Assembly: GCA_019634915.1 (NCBI GenBank)
Contig: JAHCAN010000012.1
Coordinates: forward strand, 18,558 to 82,557
Direction: 5' to 3'
Length of the DNA: 64,000 nucleotides
From: Steroidobacteraceae bacterium
GTDB taxonomy: Bacteria > Pseudomonadota > Gammaproteobacteria > Steroidobacterales > Steroidobacteraceae
In this document: in pieces, positions 37,142 to 45,806 of the stretch
Layout of the letters: the number at the start of each line of letters is the position of its first letter
Position numbering within the stretch: position 1 is the stretch's first letter
The notes under the pieces: model-generated
What the model was told of the DNA's origin: nothing
Seen by the model: the letters and a program-made list of their open reading frames with translations, nothing else
Database searches by the model: none
Position numbers and translations under genes: made by a program

Positions 37142-40100
37142 TCATCGTGGCAGGCTCGCGAGGCGCGCTTCGAGGTCCCGTGTGTAGTATCGCTGCTCAC
37201 CGAAACGTTTGCGCACGATCGGCAGCGCATCGGCCAGCAGCTTGCGGGCCTCAGGATAGCGCTTCCCGGCGGCGTACGCGGTGGCGCGAACGGCATCCTG
37301 CAACGCATAGCGCCAGGCCTCGTCGGGCATTTCGGCGAGCGGGTACTGCTCCTCGAGCAATGCGCGGGCGCGGTCGAGCAGTGCCCCAGCCTGCTCCGCA
37401 CGCCCCGTCTTCGCGTAGACGTCGGCGAGGTTGGTCAGTACCTGGTCGGTCAGCCAGAAATTGCGCAGCTCGCAGATCTTCAGCGCTTCGTCGAGCTTAG
37501 CCTCGGCGCCTGGAAAGTCCCGATGCGCGATGTCGATCATCGCGAGGCTGTTCAGCGGTATCGAAAGATCGTCGTGGTCGGCGGGCCAGGCATGTCGCCA
37601 GATCCGCAAGGTCCTCTCGAGGTAGGGTCGGGCTTCGTCCGGGCGATTGTCGATGAGCAGGCTCCTGCCGATATTGTTCGCCACGGTGCCGACGTCCGGA
37701 TGGTCGGTACCGGCCCACTGCTCGGAAATCGCGAGGCTCTCCTTCCAGATGTCGGCCGCTTCGCGATAGCGGCCCGTCTGGTAATAGAGCGCACCCAGTT
37801 CGTTCAGACTGTCTGCCACCTTCCAGTGGTTCGGCCCCAGCACCTCCCGCCGGATCGACAACCCTTCGCGCATCAGCTGATCCGCCTCGTCGTAACGGCC
37901 GGTGAAGTACAGCGTGCGCGCGAGACCCTGCAGGGTCTGGGCGGATTCGGCGCTGCGCGGGCCGAAGATCTTCCCGTCAATTTCGAGCGCTTCCCGGTAC
38001 AGCCGCTCCGCCTCATCGTCGGAACCGAGTTCCGCCAGCGCATCGGCGAGGCCATTCAGGTTGGTGGCCACCAGCGCATCACCGTGCGGTGCCTCGGCGC
38101 GGGCGCGCGCGAGTGACTCCCGATACATCTTTTCGGCGTCTTCGTACTTGCCGGCGAGGAAGGTCGCGGCGGCCAGCACCGTGCGTGATTCGGTCGTCGT
38201 GCGCGCATCGTCGCCATCGGACTTGCGGCGGGTCTCGACCGCATCCGTGAGCAGCGTCCGCGCGGGCTCCGGCAGGCCGAGGCCGATGTATGCCCGCCCC
38301 ATCGCCGTCATCAGGCTGGAACGCACGGCGGGACGGTCGCGCAACTGCCGCTGGACGTCCTCGGCACCGCGGTCGAGCATTTCGCGTACGGTCAGCTCGT
38401 TGGCGCGGGCCTTGGTCGGGTCGGCACGCGTGAACAGGGAAACCAGGAAATTCATCGTCTCCTGGGTGGTCGACGCCTCGGTTTCGGCCCGTTCCCGCTG
38501 CGCCGTGGCGATCACCGCGGCCGCGCTCGCGGCGACCGCGAGTACCGCGAGACCCGCGACCGCCGCGATGCGCAGCTTGCGCGCGCGCCTCGCGCGCGAT
38601 CGTGACGCGTCGATCAGGGCCTGCTCGAGTTCGGTGATCTCGCCACCACCGTCCATCACCGATTGCGCCTCATCGAGCGGGCGGCCGCTCGCGAGCAGCA
38701 GGTCCGGTCGGCGCCCTTCCTGGTCCCAGCGTTCAGCGGAAGCTGCGAGCCGGCCGTGGGCACGCAGCATGTCGCGGTTGGCCTCGAGCCAGTCGCGCAC
38801 CCGCGGCCAGTGACGCAGCAGCGCTTCGTGGGCGATTGACACGACCGGGCGCCCGTCACGACCGAGCTCGGACACGCACAGGCGCGCGTCGACGAGCGCC
38901 TGTACGAGGCCGCGTTCGGCACCGGGAGCGAAATCGTCGAGTGCGGCACTGCGCCGTGCAATGTCGTGCCCGCCGGTCCCGGTGGCGGAAATCAGCTTGC
39001 GAAGTACCGCCGGCATGCTGGCTCGGGTCGGTTCCGGCAAGACGCTGAACACGGCCTCGGCCCGCTGCGCCAGTGCACCCTCGACACCACCGATTTCGCC
39101 CAGCGCAGCAAAGGTCAGCGTGCCGTCGGACGCCCGCCGCTTGTACAGCTCATCGAGCGCGAACTCGAGCAGTGGCAGTGCCTCGGGACTGCGAACCGCC
39201 TCGTCGCGCAGCACTTCGTCGAGGCCCTCGCCGCCGTCCACCCGCGTCTCGAATCGCAGGCCGGCCGCCGCCGCGGGCAGGCGGATGATCTGGCCGATCT
39301 CGGCGGCGGTGGGCGCGCGCAGGTCGTACTGGCCGCTGTCCGCCTTGAGTGCAACGAGGTCGCGATGCTCCACGCAGCGCGGATAGAAGTCGCTGCGCAA
39401 TGTCGCGACGGCCCAGATGCCACGCGTGGCGATCAGCCGGGCAAGCAACGCGAAAAAGCGCTCGCGCTCCGTGAACTCGATGCGCTCGTCGGAGAACACC
39501 TCCTCGAGCTGGTCGATGACCAGCGCGACCCGCGTGTCGCTCGCGACGAGCGCGGCCAGCGCGTCCTGCAGCCCGTCCGCCTCGTTCGCCGGGATTGCGG
39601 CGCCGGTCGCGAGAGTCTCGATCAGCAGGGACTCGAGATCGGTGCGCCGGTCACGCGGGCGGAACTCGATCCGGCGCCAGTGCGCCACCTCCTCGATGAC
39701 CCCGGGCTGGGTGAGGAGCGGCAGCAGGCCGGAGCGGACGACCGATGACTTGCCGCTGCCGCTTGCGCCGATGACCAGCAGGAACGGATGGTTCGCCGCA
39801 TCTTGACGGCGCAGCGCGGCGATCATCTCGCCAATCGCGGCGGTGCGTCCGAAGAAGATCGGCGAATGTTCGAAGCCGAAGGCCTCGAGGCCACGAAAGG
39901 GTGATTCGTGCCGCCAGGTCGCGAGATCGGTGCGCGTCGCGCCGACCGCTTCCGGATACCTGCGCGCGATCAGCTTGCGCACGTGGACTTCGATCAGCTC
40001 TTCGAACTGCGCAACATCGCCGAACGGATGGAACGCGGCGCGCAACGTGCCGTCCGTCTCGTCGTGGAACCACCGCCGCACGAATTCATCGAGCGCCTGC

Positions 40101-40519
40101 TTCTGACGCAGGCGCTCGAGCGCCTGGGCATCGTCGTCGGCGTCGAGCAATGGCGGTGCGGTCTTGCGGTAGACGAGCAACGCCGGGCGGCCGTTGCGGC
40201 GCAACCCGGAGACGGCGTCCTCGAACTCGAACTCCGTGCCCGATGCATAAGGACTGCCGTCGGGTTTGCGAAAGCTGCCGGGCAGCCGCGTGCCGAGGCG
40301 CGACCAGAGTACGCAGATCGCCGCGTGTGAATCCGCCGGGTGCGGCAGTTGATCCTGGAAGGACGCGGTCGCGGCGAGCGGTTCGTGCTCCCAGAAGACC
40401 GGATCGATCTCGACGCGGCCCGCAAACTCGCTTCGCAGCCGCTCGATGACGCGACGGGCGATCAGGCGCTCTTCAGCGACGTCACCGGGGGAGGACAGGA
40501 ATATCCGGAACGTGTCCAA
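37142..40519 (-). CDS. DUF4062 - STAND NTPase - transmembrane - TPR protein
   Basis: A 1125-aa multidomain protein. An N-terminal DUF4062 domain begins FRIFLSSPGDVAEER (residues 4-18). A STAND-type P-loop NTPase follows at about 205-600 with Walker A GASGSGKS (251-258) and Walker B ALVIDQLEEVF (332-342). One membrane helix lies at about 651-671, then tetratricopeptide repeats from ~720 to ~1110. Proteins of this plan (nSTAND1-like) are suspected intracellular sensors that oligomerise on ligand recognition. The start is TTG at 40519: an in-frame stop lies four codons upstream and homology begins at once. A hairpin separates it from the PEP-CTERM gene, so it likely heads its own operon. Confidence 0.8.
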   Translation of the reverse strand: MDTFRIFLSSPGDVAEERLIARRVIERLRSEFAGRVEIDPVFWEHEPLAATASFQDQLPHPADSHAAICVLWSRLGTRLPGSFRKPDGSPYASGTEFEFEDAVSGLRRNGRPALLVYRKTAPPLLDADDDAQALERLRQKQALDEFVRRWFHDETDGTLRAAFHPFGDVAQFEELIEVHVRKLIARRYPEAVGATRTDLATWRHESPFRGLEAFGFEHSPIFFGRTAAIGEMIAALRRQDAANHPFLLVIGASGSGKSSVVRSGLLPLLTQPGVIEEVAHWRRIEFRPRDRRTDLESLLIETLATGAAIPANEADGLQDALAALVASDTRVALVIDQLEEVFSDERIEFTERERFFALLARLIATRGIWAVATLRSDFYPRCVEHRDLVALKADSGQYDLRAPTAAEIGQIIRLPAAAAGLRFETRVDGGEGLDEVLRDEAVRSPEALPLLEFALDELYKRRASDGTLTFAALGEIGGVEGALAQRAEAVFSVLPEPTRASMPAVLRKLISATGTGGHDIARRSAALDDFAPGAERGLVQALVDARLCVSELGRDGRPVVSIAHEALLRHWPRVRDWLEANRDMLRAHGRLAASAERWDQEGRRPDLLLASGRPLDEAQSVMDGGGEITELEQALIDASRSRARRARKLRIAAVAGLAVLAVAASAAAVIATAQRERAETEASTTQETMNFLVSLFTRADPTKARANELTVREMLDRGAEDVQRQLRDRPAVRSSLMTAMGRAYIGLGLPEPARTLLTDAVETRRKSDGDDARTTTESRTVLAAATFLAGKYEDAEKMYRESLARARAEAPHGDALVATNLNGLADALAELGSDDEAERLYREALEIDGKIFGPRSAESAQTLQGLARTLYFTGRYDEADQLMREGLSIRREVLGPNHWKVADSLNELGALYYQTGRYREAADIWKESLAISEQWAGTDHPDVGTVANNIGRSLLIDNRPDEARPYLERTLRIWRHAWPADHDDLSIPLNSLAMIDIAHRDFPGAEAKLDEALKICELRNFWLTDQVLTNLADVYAKTGRAEQAGALLDRARALLEEQYPLAEMPDEAWRYALQDAVRATAYAAGKRYPEARKLLADALPIVRKRFGEQRYYTRDLEARLASLPR

Positions 40520-40540
40520 GGCCGGCCGACATTACTGAAC

Positions 40541-40572
40541 GCCGCCGCCGCGGACAATGCCGCGGCAGCGGT
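40541..40572 (-). terminator. GC hairpin between PEP-CTERM and STAND genes
   Basis: Two 13-nt arms (40541-40553 and 40560-40572) pair at 11 positions around a 6-nt loop. The hairpin lies 20 nt after the PEP-CTERM stop. There is no T-run, so it could be a weak terminator or an mRNA-stabilising stem. It also sits 21 nt upstream of the TTG start of the STAND gene. Confidence 0.35.
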
Positions 40573-40592
40573 CGCGGTGCCGTGGAGTCGTG

Positions 40593-41534
40593 TTACGCCT
40601 GCGAACGCCGGCCGGGTCGGCGAAGCCTGACGGCCAGGCCGGCAAGCCCGGCCAGCAGCAGCGTCAGCGTGCCCGGCTCCGGGACACCTGTTGGCGGCGG
40701 CGGCGTGGTTCCGCCACCCTGCAGGTCGCCGCCACGGAACCGGTAGAAGTAGTCATCGTCCGCCTGGGCGGGATTGGTGCTGCTGAACAGCGTCTGGCCA
40801 TCGACGATGATGGAGCGCTCGACACCGGGGAAATCCGTGGCGCCCTCGATGCCGTAGCGTACATCCAGATCGAAGTCACCATTGCCGAGGAAGTAGATGA
40901 AAGTCTGCACCGAGTACGAGGGGCCCGTGGGGTTGCCGGACCCGTCCAGCTCCGACAGGTTGTTCCACCAGAGCCGCATCGTCGGCACGGCCGCGTTGAT
41001 GTCGTAGGGTGCGGAGAATTCAGGCTCACCATCGGCCGGAATGCCCACCGAGAAGCCCAGCGTCGAAAAGACGGTTCCCGCGTCCGGCGCGTTGGTGGAT
41101 TCGACGACGCTCAGGCCATCGATGGGCAGCAGCGAGAATGTCGGATCGCCGGCACCGCCGCAGCTGCTCGATTGCGAGAAGGAGAACGAGAAGTTCGCGA
41201 ACATGCAGACGAAGCTGTAGTCCGAGCCGCCGAGGCGCAGCGCGGCGGCCTGGTCGAAGGCGAAGTTGACGTCATTGTCGGAGGTGCCGTCGAAGTCCGG
41301 GTCGTAGGAGCCCGAGATGTTGAACAGCAAAGAACGATTCGCACCGGCGTCGAGGGTCGACTGGTTGTAGAGATCGATGGTGTTGAAGACCCATCCCGCG
41401 CCCTTGCTTTCGAAGGCGCTGGGGTCGAAATCGACCGCAATCCGCCGTGCCTCGGCCGGCACAGCAAAGACCAGCAATGCCAGAACCGCCGACGCTGAAA
41501 TGACCCCGGTCCGCGAACCAGTTCCAATTCTCAT
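40593..41534 (-). CDS. PEP-CTERM sorting domain protein
   Basis: A 313-aa exported protein. It has a signal peptide (VISASAVLALLVFAVPAEA), a Ser/Asn/Asp-rich beta-type central region with two cysteines, and a C-terminal sorting signal: VPEPGTLTLLLAGLAGLAV then an Arg cluster. Such tails are cleaved by exosortase and occur in bacteria that export exopolysaccharide-associated proteins. No exosortase is in the window. GGAAGGAG precedes the ATG, and a sigma-54-type promoter lies further upstream. The body of the protein is of unknown function. Confidence 0.9.
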   Translation of the reverse strand: MRIGTGSRTGVISASAVLALLVFAVPAEARRIAVDFDPSAFESKGAGWVFNTIDLYNQSTLDAGANRSLLFNISGSYDPDFDGTSDNDVNFAFDQAAALRLGGSDYSFVCMFANFSFSFSQSSSCGGAGDPTFSLLPIDGLSVVESTNAPDAGTVFSTLGFSVGIPADGEPEFSAPYDINAAVPTMRLWWNNLSELDGSGNPTGPSYSVQTFIYFLGNGDFDLDVRYGIEGATDFPGVERSIIVDGQTLFSSTNPAQADDDYFYRFRGGDLQGGGTTPPPPTGVPEPGTLTLLLAGLAGLAVRLRRPGRRSQA

Positions 41535-41566
41535 GACGATGCTCCTTCCCCTGGACTGGGGGGCGC

Positions 41567-41582
41567 AGCAAGTTCAGTGCCG
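41567..41582 (-). promoter_or_regulatory. sigma-54 (-24/-12) type promoter of the PEP-CTERM gene
   Basis: On the minus strand the sequence reads CGGCAC-TGAAC-TTGCT, with the invariant GG and GC dinucleotides of RpoN promoters and exact 5-nt spacing between the CAC and TTGC parts. Transcription would begin near 41556, leaving a ~22-nt leader with the Shine-Dalgarno. RpoN control together with PrsK/PrsR is known for PEP-CTERM genes in some bacteria; here it is inferred from the match. Confidence 0.6.
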
Positions 41583-41710
41583 GCCGACGTAATTGGCTTT
41601 GAGATCAGTCAATTAACGCTGTTCCGAGGCCGCTTTTTCCCGGATCCGGGACGCCGAGTGTAAGATCGCCCGACGCCCGCCGGCCGAAGCGGGCCGCCTG
41701 CGGGGGTTCC

Positions 41711-42679
41711 ATGACGGGCATGAAGACGCTGCGAGTCCGCTGGATTTCAGGCATCGCGCTCCTGCTGGTCCCGTTTGCTGCACTGCACGCAAATGGCGGG
41801 ACCTGCACCCTCGATGCCCTGACCGCTCCCGAGCTGGTCATCGAAGACGCCAAACCGGTGCGCTTCGAAAACGACATCACCCGCAAGGCGATCGCGCACA
41901 CCGCGGCCGACCCGGCCACCTTCAGGATCAAGGTACGGCGTGCGGGTCCGGGTGTCAGCTCGTTCAATAACGAGCCGCGCTACGAACTCGCGGCCTACGA
42001 AGTCTCGCGCCTGCTGCTGCCGCCTGGCGAGGAGGTGGTGCCGGCGATCGCGCTGCGCTCGGAGGCGCTCGCGGAATTTCGTGCCATCGATCCCGCGGCC
42101 GCCGAATCCTGGCGCGGCACCCACGCCGCGATGTTCATGGTGCAGTGCTGGCTCGAGGGCGCGCGGCCGCATCGTCTCGAGATCGATGCCACGCGCTTCG
42201 CCGCCGACCTCGCCTACGCGCGCGCGATCAGCCGCCTGAACGTCGTCACCTACCTGATCGAGCACAAGGATTCGAACCTCGGCAACGTGATGCTGACCGG
42301 CGAGGGCGAGGCCGTGCGCGCTTGGGCGATCGACAACGGCGTCGCGTTCGATTCCGACGAGAGCGACGTCGGCACGTTCTGGCGGGACCTGCACGTGGGC
42401 GCCGTCGAGCGTTCGCTCGCCGACCGGCTGCGCACGCTGACGCTGGCCGAGCTGCGCGCGCGCCTCGGCGTGATCGCGCAATACGAGCTGGTCGGGGATG
42501 CCTGGGAGCCGCGGCCGCCGGCTGCGAATTTCGACGCCGGGCGTGGCGTGCGCCGTCGCGGCAATCAGTTGCAGCTCGGGTTGACGAACCGCGAGATCGG
42601 CGCGCTCGAACGCCGGCGCGGACGCCTGATCTCGCTGCTCGACAAGGGCAGGCTCACACTGTTACCCGACGCATCCTGA
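41711..42679 (+). CDS. exported kinase-like protein (HipA/FAM20-type fold)
   Basis: A 322-aa protein with a signal peptide (residues ~5-27). Kinase-like motifs are FRIKVRRAG (Lys74), YELAAYEVSRLL (Glu92), the catalytic-loop-like HKDSNLGNVML (185-195) and AIDNGVAF (206-213), equivalent to the metal-binding DFG site. All four are intact, so it could be an active secreted kinase; no acceptor is known. It resembles the C-terminal domain of the phosphatase fusion ~7 kb upstream. The fold is inferred from motif spacing. It overlaps the convergent transporter gene by 26 nt. Confidence 0.65.
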   Translation: MTGMKTLRVRWISGIALLLVPFAALHANGGTCTLDALTAPELVIEDAKPVRFENDITRKAIAHTAADPATFRIKVRRAGPGVSSFNNEPRYELAAYEVSRLLLPPGEEVVPAIALRSEALAEFRAIDPAAAESWRGTHAAMFMVQCWLEGARPHRLEIDATRFAADLAYARAISRLNVVTYLIEHKDSNLGNVMLTGEGEAVRAWAIDNGVAFDSDESDVGTFWRDLHVGAVERSLADRLRTLTLAELRARLGVIAQYELVGDAWEPRPPAANFDAGRGVRRRGNQLQLGLTNREIGALERRRGRLISLLDKGRLTLLPDAS

Positions 42680-44282
42680 GGATCGCGGTCGCCGTCGCGC
42701 CGTCCATGTCGCTCGCGACGATTTCGATGTACTCCTCGACGATCACGTCGGCCGGCGGCACGCCCTTGAGGCGCGCGAGCGCAGCATCGAACTCGAGCCA
42801 TGGCGGCAGCGGCCCGCCGCTCGCGAGCCGCGCTTCGTAGGCGAGCACGTCGCCCGGGTCGGGATCGAAGAAGGTCTCCGCCGGCAGCACGTGATCGATC
42901 GGCTGGCCGGGATGCACGAGCAGGTCCCCGGGCTCGCGCAGGCGCACCGGCGCGGTGTTCTGCGTCTCGGCGCGCGACAGCGCGGTGTAGTGGCGCCCGA
43001 TCAGCACCGCGACGCCGAGCCAGACGACGCACAGCGCGGCATTCAGCATCGCGAAGCTGCGCGTACCGAAGCCGAACCAGTGCAGCCCGGCGAACACCAC
43101 GCCGGCCTGCAGGATGTCGCCGAAGCGCCAGAAGAACGTGTCGATCGTCGTCTTGCCGTCGAACTTCGCCGCGGCGCTGGTCGGCAGGTAGAGCGTCTGC
43201 TGCGTCGTGTTCATCAGCGAATAGTTGGTCGAGTTCTCGAGGATCTTCGCAACGTAGATCATCGTGAAGACCGGCACGAAGGCGATCGCACCGTAGACGA
43301 AAAGCGCGATCGCCGGCAGCACGAGCAGCGCGCCGCGCACTCCGATCGCACGGTAGATGCGCGACACGGCCAGCGCCTGCACCAGCACGCCGACCAGCGT
43401 GACCCACAGCTGGAAGCGCGCGTACAGCGAGCCGATGATGGCTTCGCGCTCGGTCAGCAGCGCACTGGCGCCGGCGAGCACTTCGGCGCGCGCCTTGATC
43501 AGCGCTGCAAGGAGATAGTCGCCGGTCGCGCCGATGCAGTTCAGCAGCACGACGAAGGTCGCGACCAGCAGCAGGTAGCGGCTGGCGAAGACGACCTGGA
43601 AGCCGCCGAGGACGGAGCGCACCGGCTGCGATGCGCCCGCCACGGGGCGCGACGGCGCCGGAACCGCGGCGGTCTCCGGCGCGATCAGTGCGATGCTCGC
43701 AATCAGCAGCAGCGCGCCGAGCAGCAGCAGCGGCAGCGGGCCGAACCGCAGGATCGCGAGATCGGTGATCTGCGCGCCTGCGAGCGCGCCGAGCGTCGCG
43801 CCGAGCATGATCGCCGGGAACAGCCGCTGGCCGCTGCGCGTGTTGAAGCTGTTGGCCGCGAGCGCCCAGAACTGCGCGACGACCATCAGGCCGTACACGC
43901 TGACCCAGATGAAAAAGACGATGCCGAACCATTTGCTGGTGCGAAACGGGTAGCTGAGCGCGAACGCGAGGATGTTCAGCGCGAAGAAGGCGCTGACGAA
44001 GCGCACCAGCCTCAGGCCGTCGATGCGCCGCCGCACGGCGCTGTAGAGTGGTACCAGCAGCATCAGCACCACGCCATTGGCGGCGACTGCGTAGCTGCGC
44101 ACTTCGGCGGCGGCGCCCGCGAGCAGGAACGACTCGCGCAGCGCCTTCAGCACGTAGTACGACGCCATGATCAGGAACGCGTGCCCGCCGAAGAGGGCAA
44201 TGCAGCGACCTTCCCCGGCGCGCACGCGCGTGAGCAGGCGCAATGCACGCTCGAATGCCGAGAGTTCAGCGGGTGCGCTCAA
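42654..44282 (-). CDS. Npt1/Npt2-like nucleotide transporter homologue with cadherin-like tail
   Basis: A 542-aa protein. Residues ~20-440 form a 12-helix carrier resembling the ATP/ADP translocase (NTT) family and related MFS proteins: ASYYVLKALRESF, AQFWALAANSFNTRSGQRLF and KFDGKTTIDTFFWRFGD. The last ~87 residues (456-542) are soluble and look like a dystroglycan-type cadherin-like domain (LPAETFFDPDPGDVLAYEA, then PPWLEFD and a strand ending in DMDGATATA). That fusion is unusual. The start is a TTG at 44282 after a GGGGG tract. The substrate is unknown, since free-living bacteria rarely import ATP. Confidence 0.75.
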   Translation of the reverse strand: MSAPAELSAFERALRLLTRVRAGEGRCIALFGGHAFLIMASYYVLKALRESFLLAGAAAEVRSYAVAANGVVLMLLVPLYSAVRRRIDGLRLVRFVSAFFALNILAFALSYPFRTSKWFGIVFFIWVSVYGLMVVAQFWALAANSFNTRSGQRLFPAIMLGATLGALAGAQITDLAILRFGPLPLLLLGALLLIASIALIAPETAAVPAPSRPVAGASQPVRSVLGGFQVVFASRYLLLVATFVVLLNCIGATGDYLLAALIKARAEVLAGASALLTEREAIIGSLYARFQLWVTLVGVLVQALAVSRIYRAIGVRGALLVLPAIALFVYGAIAFVPVFTMIYVAKILENSTNYSLMNTTQQTLYLPTSAAAKFDGKTTIDTFFWRFGDILQAGVVFAGLHWFGFGTRSFAMLNAALCVVWLGVAVLIGRHYTALSRAETQNTAPVRLREPGDLLVHPGQPIDHVLPAETFFDPDPGDVLAYEARLASGGPLPPWLEFDAALARLKGVPPADVIVEEYIEIVASDMDGATATAILRMRRVTV

Positions 44283-44350
44283 TGGACCCCCGTCGATTGA
44301 CGATACCGGCCGCGAACGGCCGACAGCTTACAACCAGGACGAGCGCCTGC

Positions 44351-45799
44351 TCAATTCCGCCAGAACGCCGGCGTGAACAGCACCAGCACGCTGAAGATCT
44401 CGAGCCGCCCGAGCAGCATCGCGATCGAGAATATCCATGTCTGCGGGTCGGTGAACGACTGGTACTGCGTCACGGGCCCCGACTGTTCGAGGCCCGGGCC
44501 GAGGTTGTTGATCGAGGCGACCACGCCGGCGAACGCCGAAACCAGGTCGACCCCCGACAGCAGCAGCGCGAAGGTCAGCGCGACGATCGTCGCGAAGTAC
44601 AGGAAGATGAACGCGAGCACCGAGTAGACGATGCGGTCCGGGATCACGACGCCGCCGATGCGGATCGGCAGGATCGCCCGCGGGTGCAGCAGCTGCTTCA
44701 TCTCGCGCACGGCGTGCCGCTCGAGCAGCAGCGCACGGAACATCTTGATGCCGCCGCCGGTCGATCCGGTGCTGCAGACGAAGCACGACAGGAACAGCAG
44801 CCACACCGGCGCGAACACCGGCCACATTTCATAGTTCTCGGTCACGAAGCCGGTGGTCGTCCCGATCGACACGACGGTGAACGCGGCATGCCGCAGTGCG
44901 ATCGCAAGGCTCGCGTAGGTATGCGTCAGCCACAGCAGCGCCGTTACGCCGACGATGCTGCCGCCGAGCACGAGCGCAATCGCCTTGGCTTCCGTGTCAC
45001 GCCGGTAGGGCGCGAGCGAGCGCTTCTGCACCGCCATGAAATGCCGCGCGAAATTCACGCAGGCGAACAGCATCAGCGCGATCAGCACCAGCTCGATCGC
45101 CGGCGAGTCGTAGAAGCCGATGCCGGCGTCGTGCGTCGAGAAGCCGCCGAGCCCGATCGCCGAGAACGCATGGCAGATCGCGTCGAGCCAGTTCATGCCG
45201 GCCAGGTGCAGCGCGAGGATGCCGACGGCGGTCGCGGCCGTGTACACCAGCCACAGCGCCTTCGCCGTCTGCGTGATGCGCGGCGTCAGCTTCTCGTCCT
45301 TGCCGGGCCCCGGGCTTTCGGCCTTGTAGAGCTGCATGCCGCCGACGCCGAGCAGCGGCAGCACGGCGACCGCGAGCACGATGATGCCGAGGCCGCCGTA
45401 CCAGTGCAGCGCGTGGCGCCAGAGATTGATCGACGGCGGCAGGTCGTCGAGGCCGGTGAGCACCGTCGAACCCGTGGTCGTCAGACCCGACATCGACTCG
45501 AAGAACGCGTCGGTGAAGCTGAGGTCCGGCAGCGCCATCAGCAGCGGCACCGCGGCCGCCGCCGACATCATCGTCCACGCGAGCGTCACGAGCAGGAAGC
45601 CGTCGCGCGGCTTCAGCTCGCGGCGGTAGCGCCGGAACGCGAGCGTCAGCGCGAGCCCGACGAGCAGGTTGAGCGCCGCGCCGGCGACGAAGTCGACCAG
45701 CATGCCGTCACCGGTCACGAGCGAGCAGCCGATCGGCAGCACGAACGTGATCGCGAAGAACGCGAGCATCACGCCGAGGACGTGCAGGACCGCGAACAC
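44351..45799 (-). CDS. trkH: Trk potassium uptake system, TrkH subunit
   Basis: A 482-aa K+ channel-like transporter with four M1-P-M2 repeats. Selectivity-filter loops are visible: SGLTTTGST, FSAIGLGGFST, SIGTTTGFVT and CSTGSTGGGIK. GTG start at 45799, 7 nt after the trkA stop. It forms the membrane channel whose opening is gated by TrkA. Confidence 0.95.
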   Translation of the reverse strand: MFAVLHVLGVMLAFFAITFVLPIGCSLVTGDGMLVDFVAGAALNLLVGLALTLAFRRYRRELKPRDGFLLVTLAWTMMSAAAAVPLLMALPDLSFTDAFFESMSGLTTTGSTVLTGLDDLPPSINLWRHALHWYGGLGIIVLAVAVLPLLGVGGMQLYKAESPGPGKDEKLTPRITQTAKALWLVYTAATAVGILALHLAGMNWLDAICHAFSAIGLGGFSTHDAGIGFYDSPAIELVLIALMLFACVNFARHFMAVQKRSLAPYRRDTEAKAIALVLGGSIVGVTALLWLTHTYASLAIALRHAAFTVVSIGTTTGFVTENYEMWPVFAPVWLLFLSCFVCSTGSTGGGIKMFRALLLERHAVREMKQLLHPRAILPIRIGGVVIPDRIVYSVLAFIFLYFATIVALTFALLLSGVDLVSAFAGVVASINNLGPGLEQSGPVTQYQSFTDPQTWIFSIAMLLGRLEIFSVLVLFTPAFWRN

Positions 45800-45806
45800 G
45801 GCTGGC

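Noticed and set aside
34900-44282. The accessory region as a prophage or integrative element
   Set aside because: No integrase, capsid, tail, portal or attachment-site signal is visible and GC content looks like that of its neighbours.
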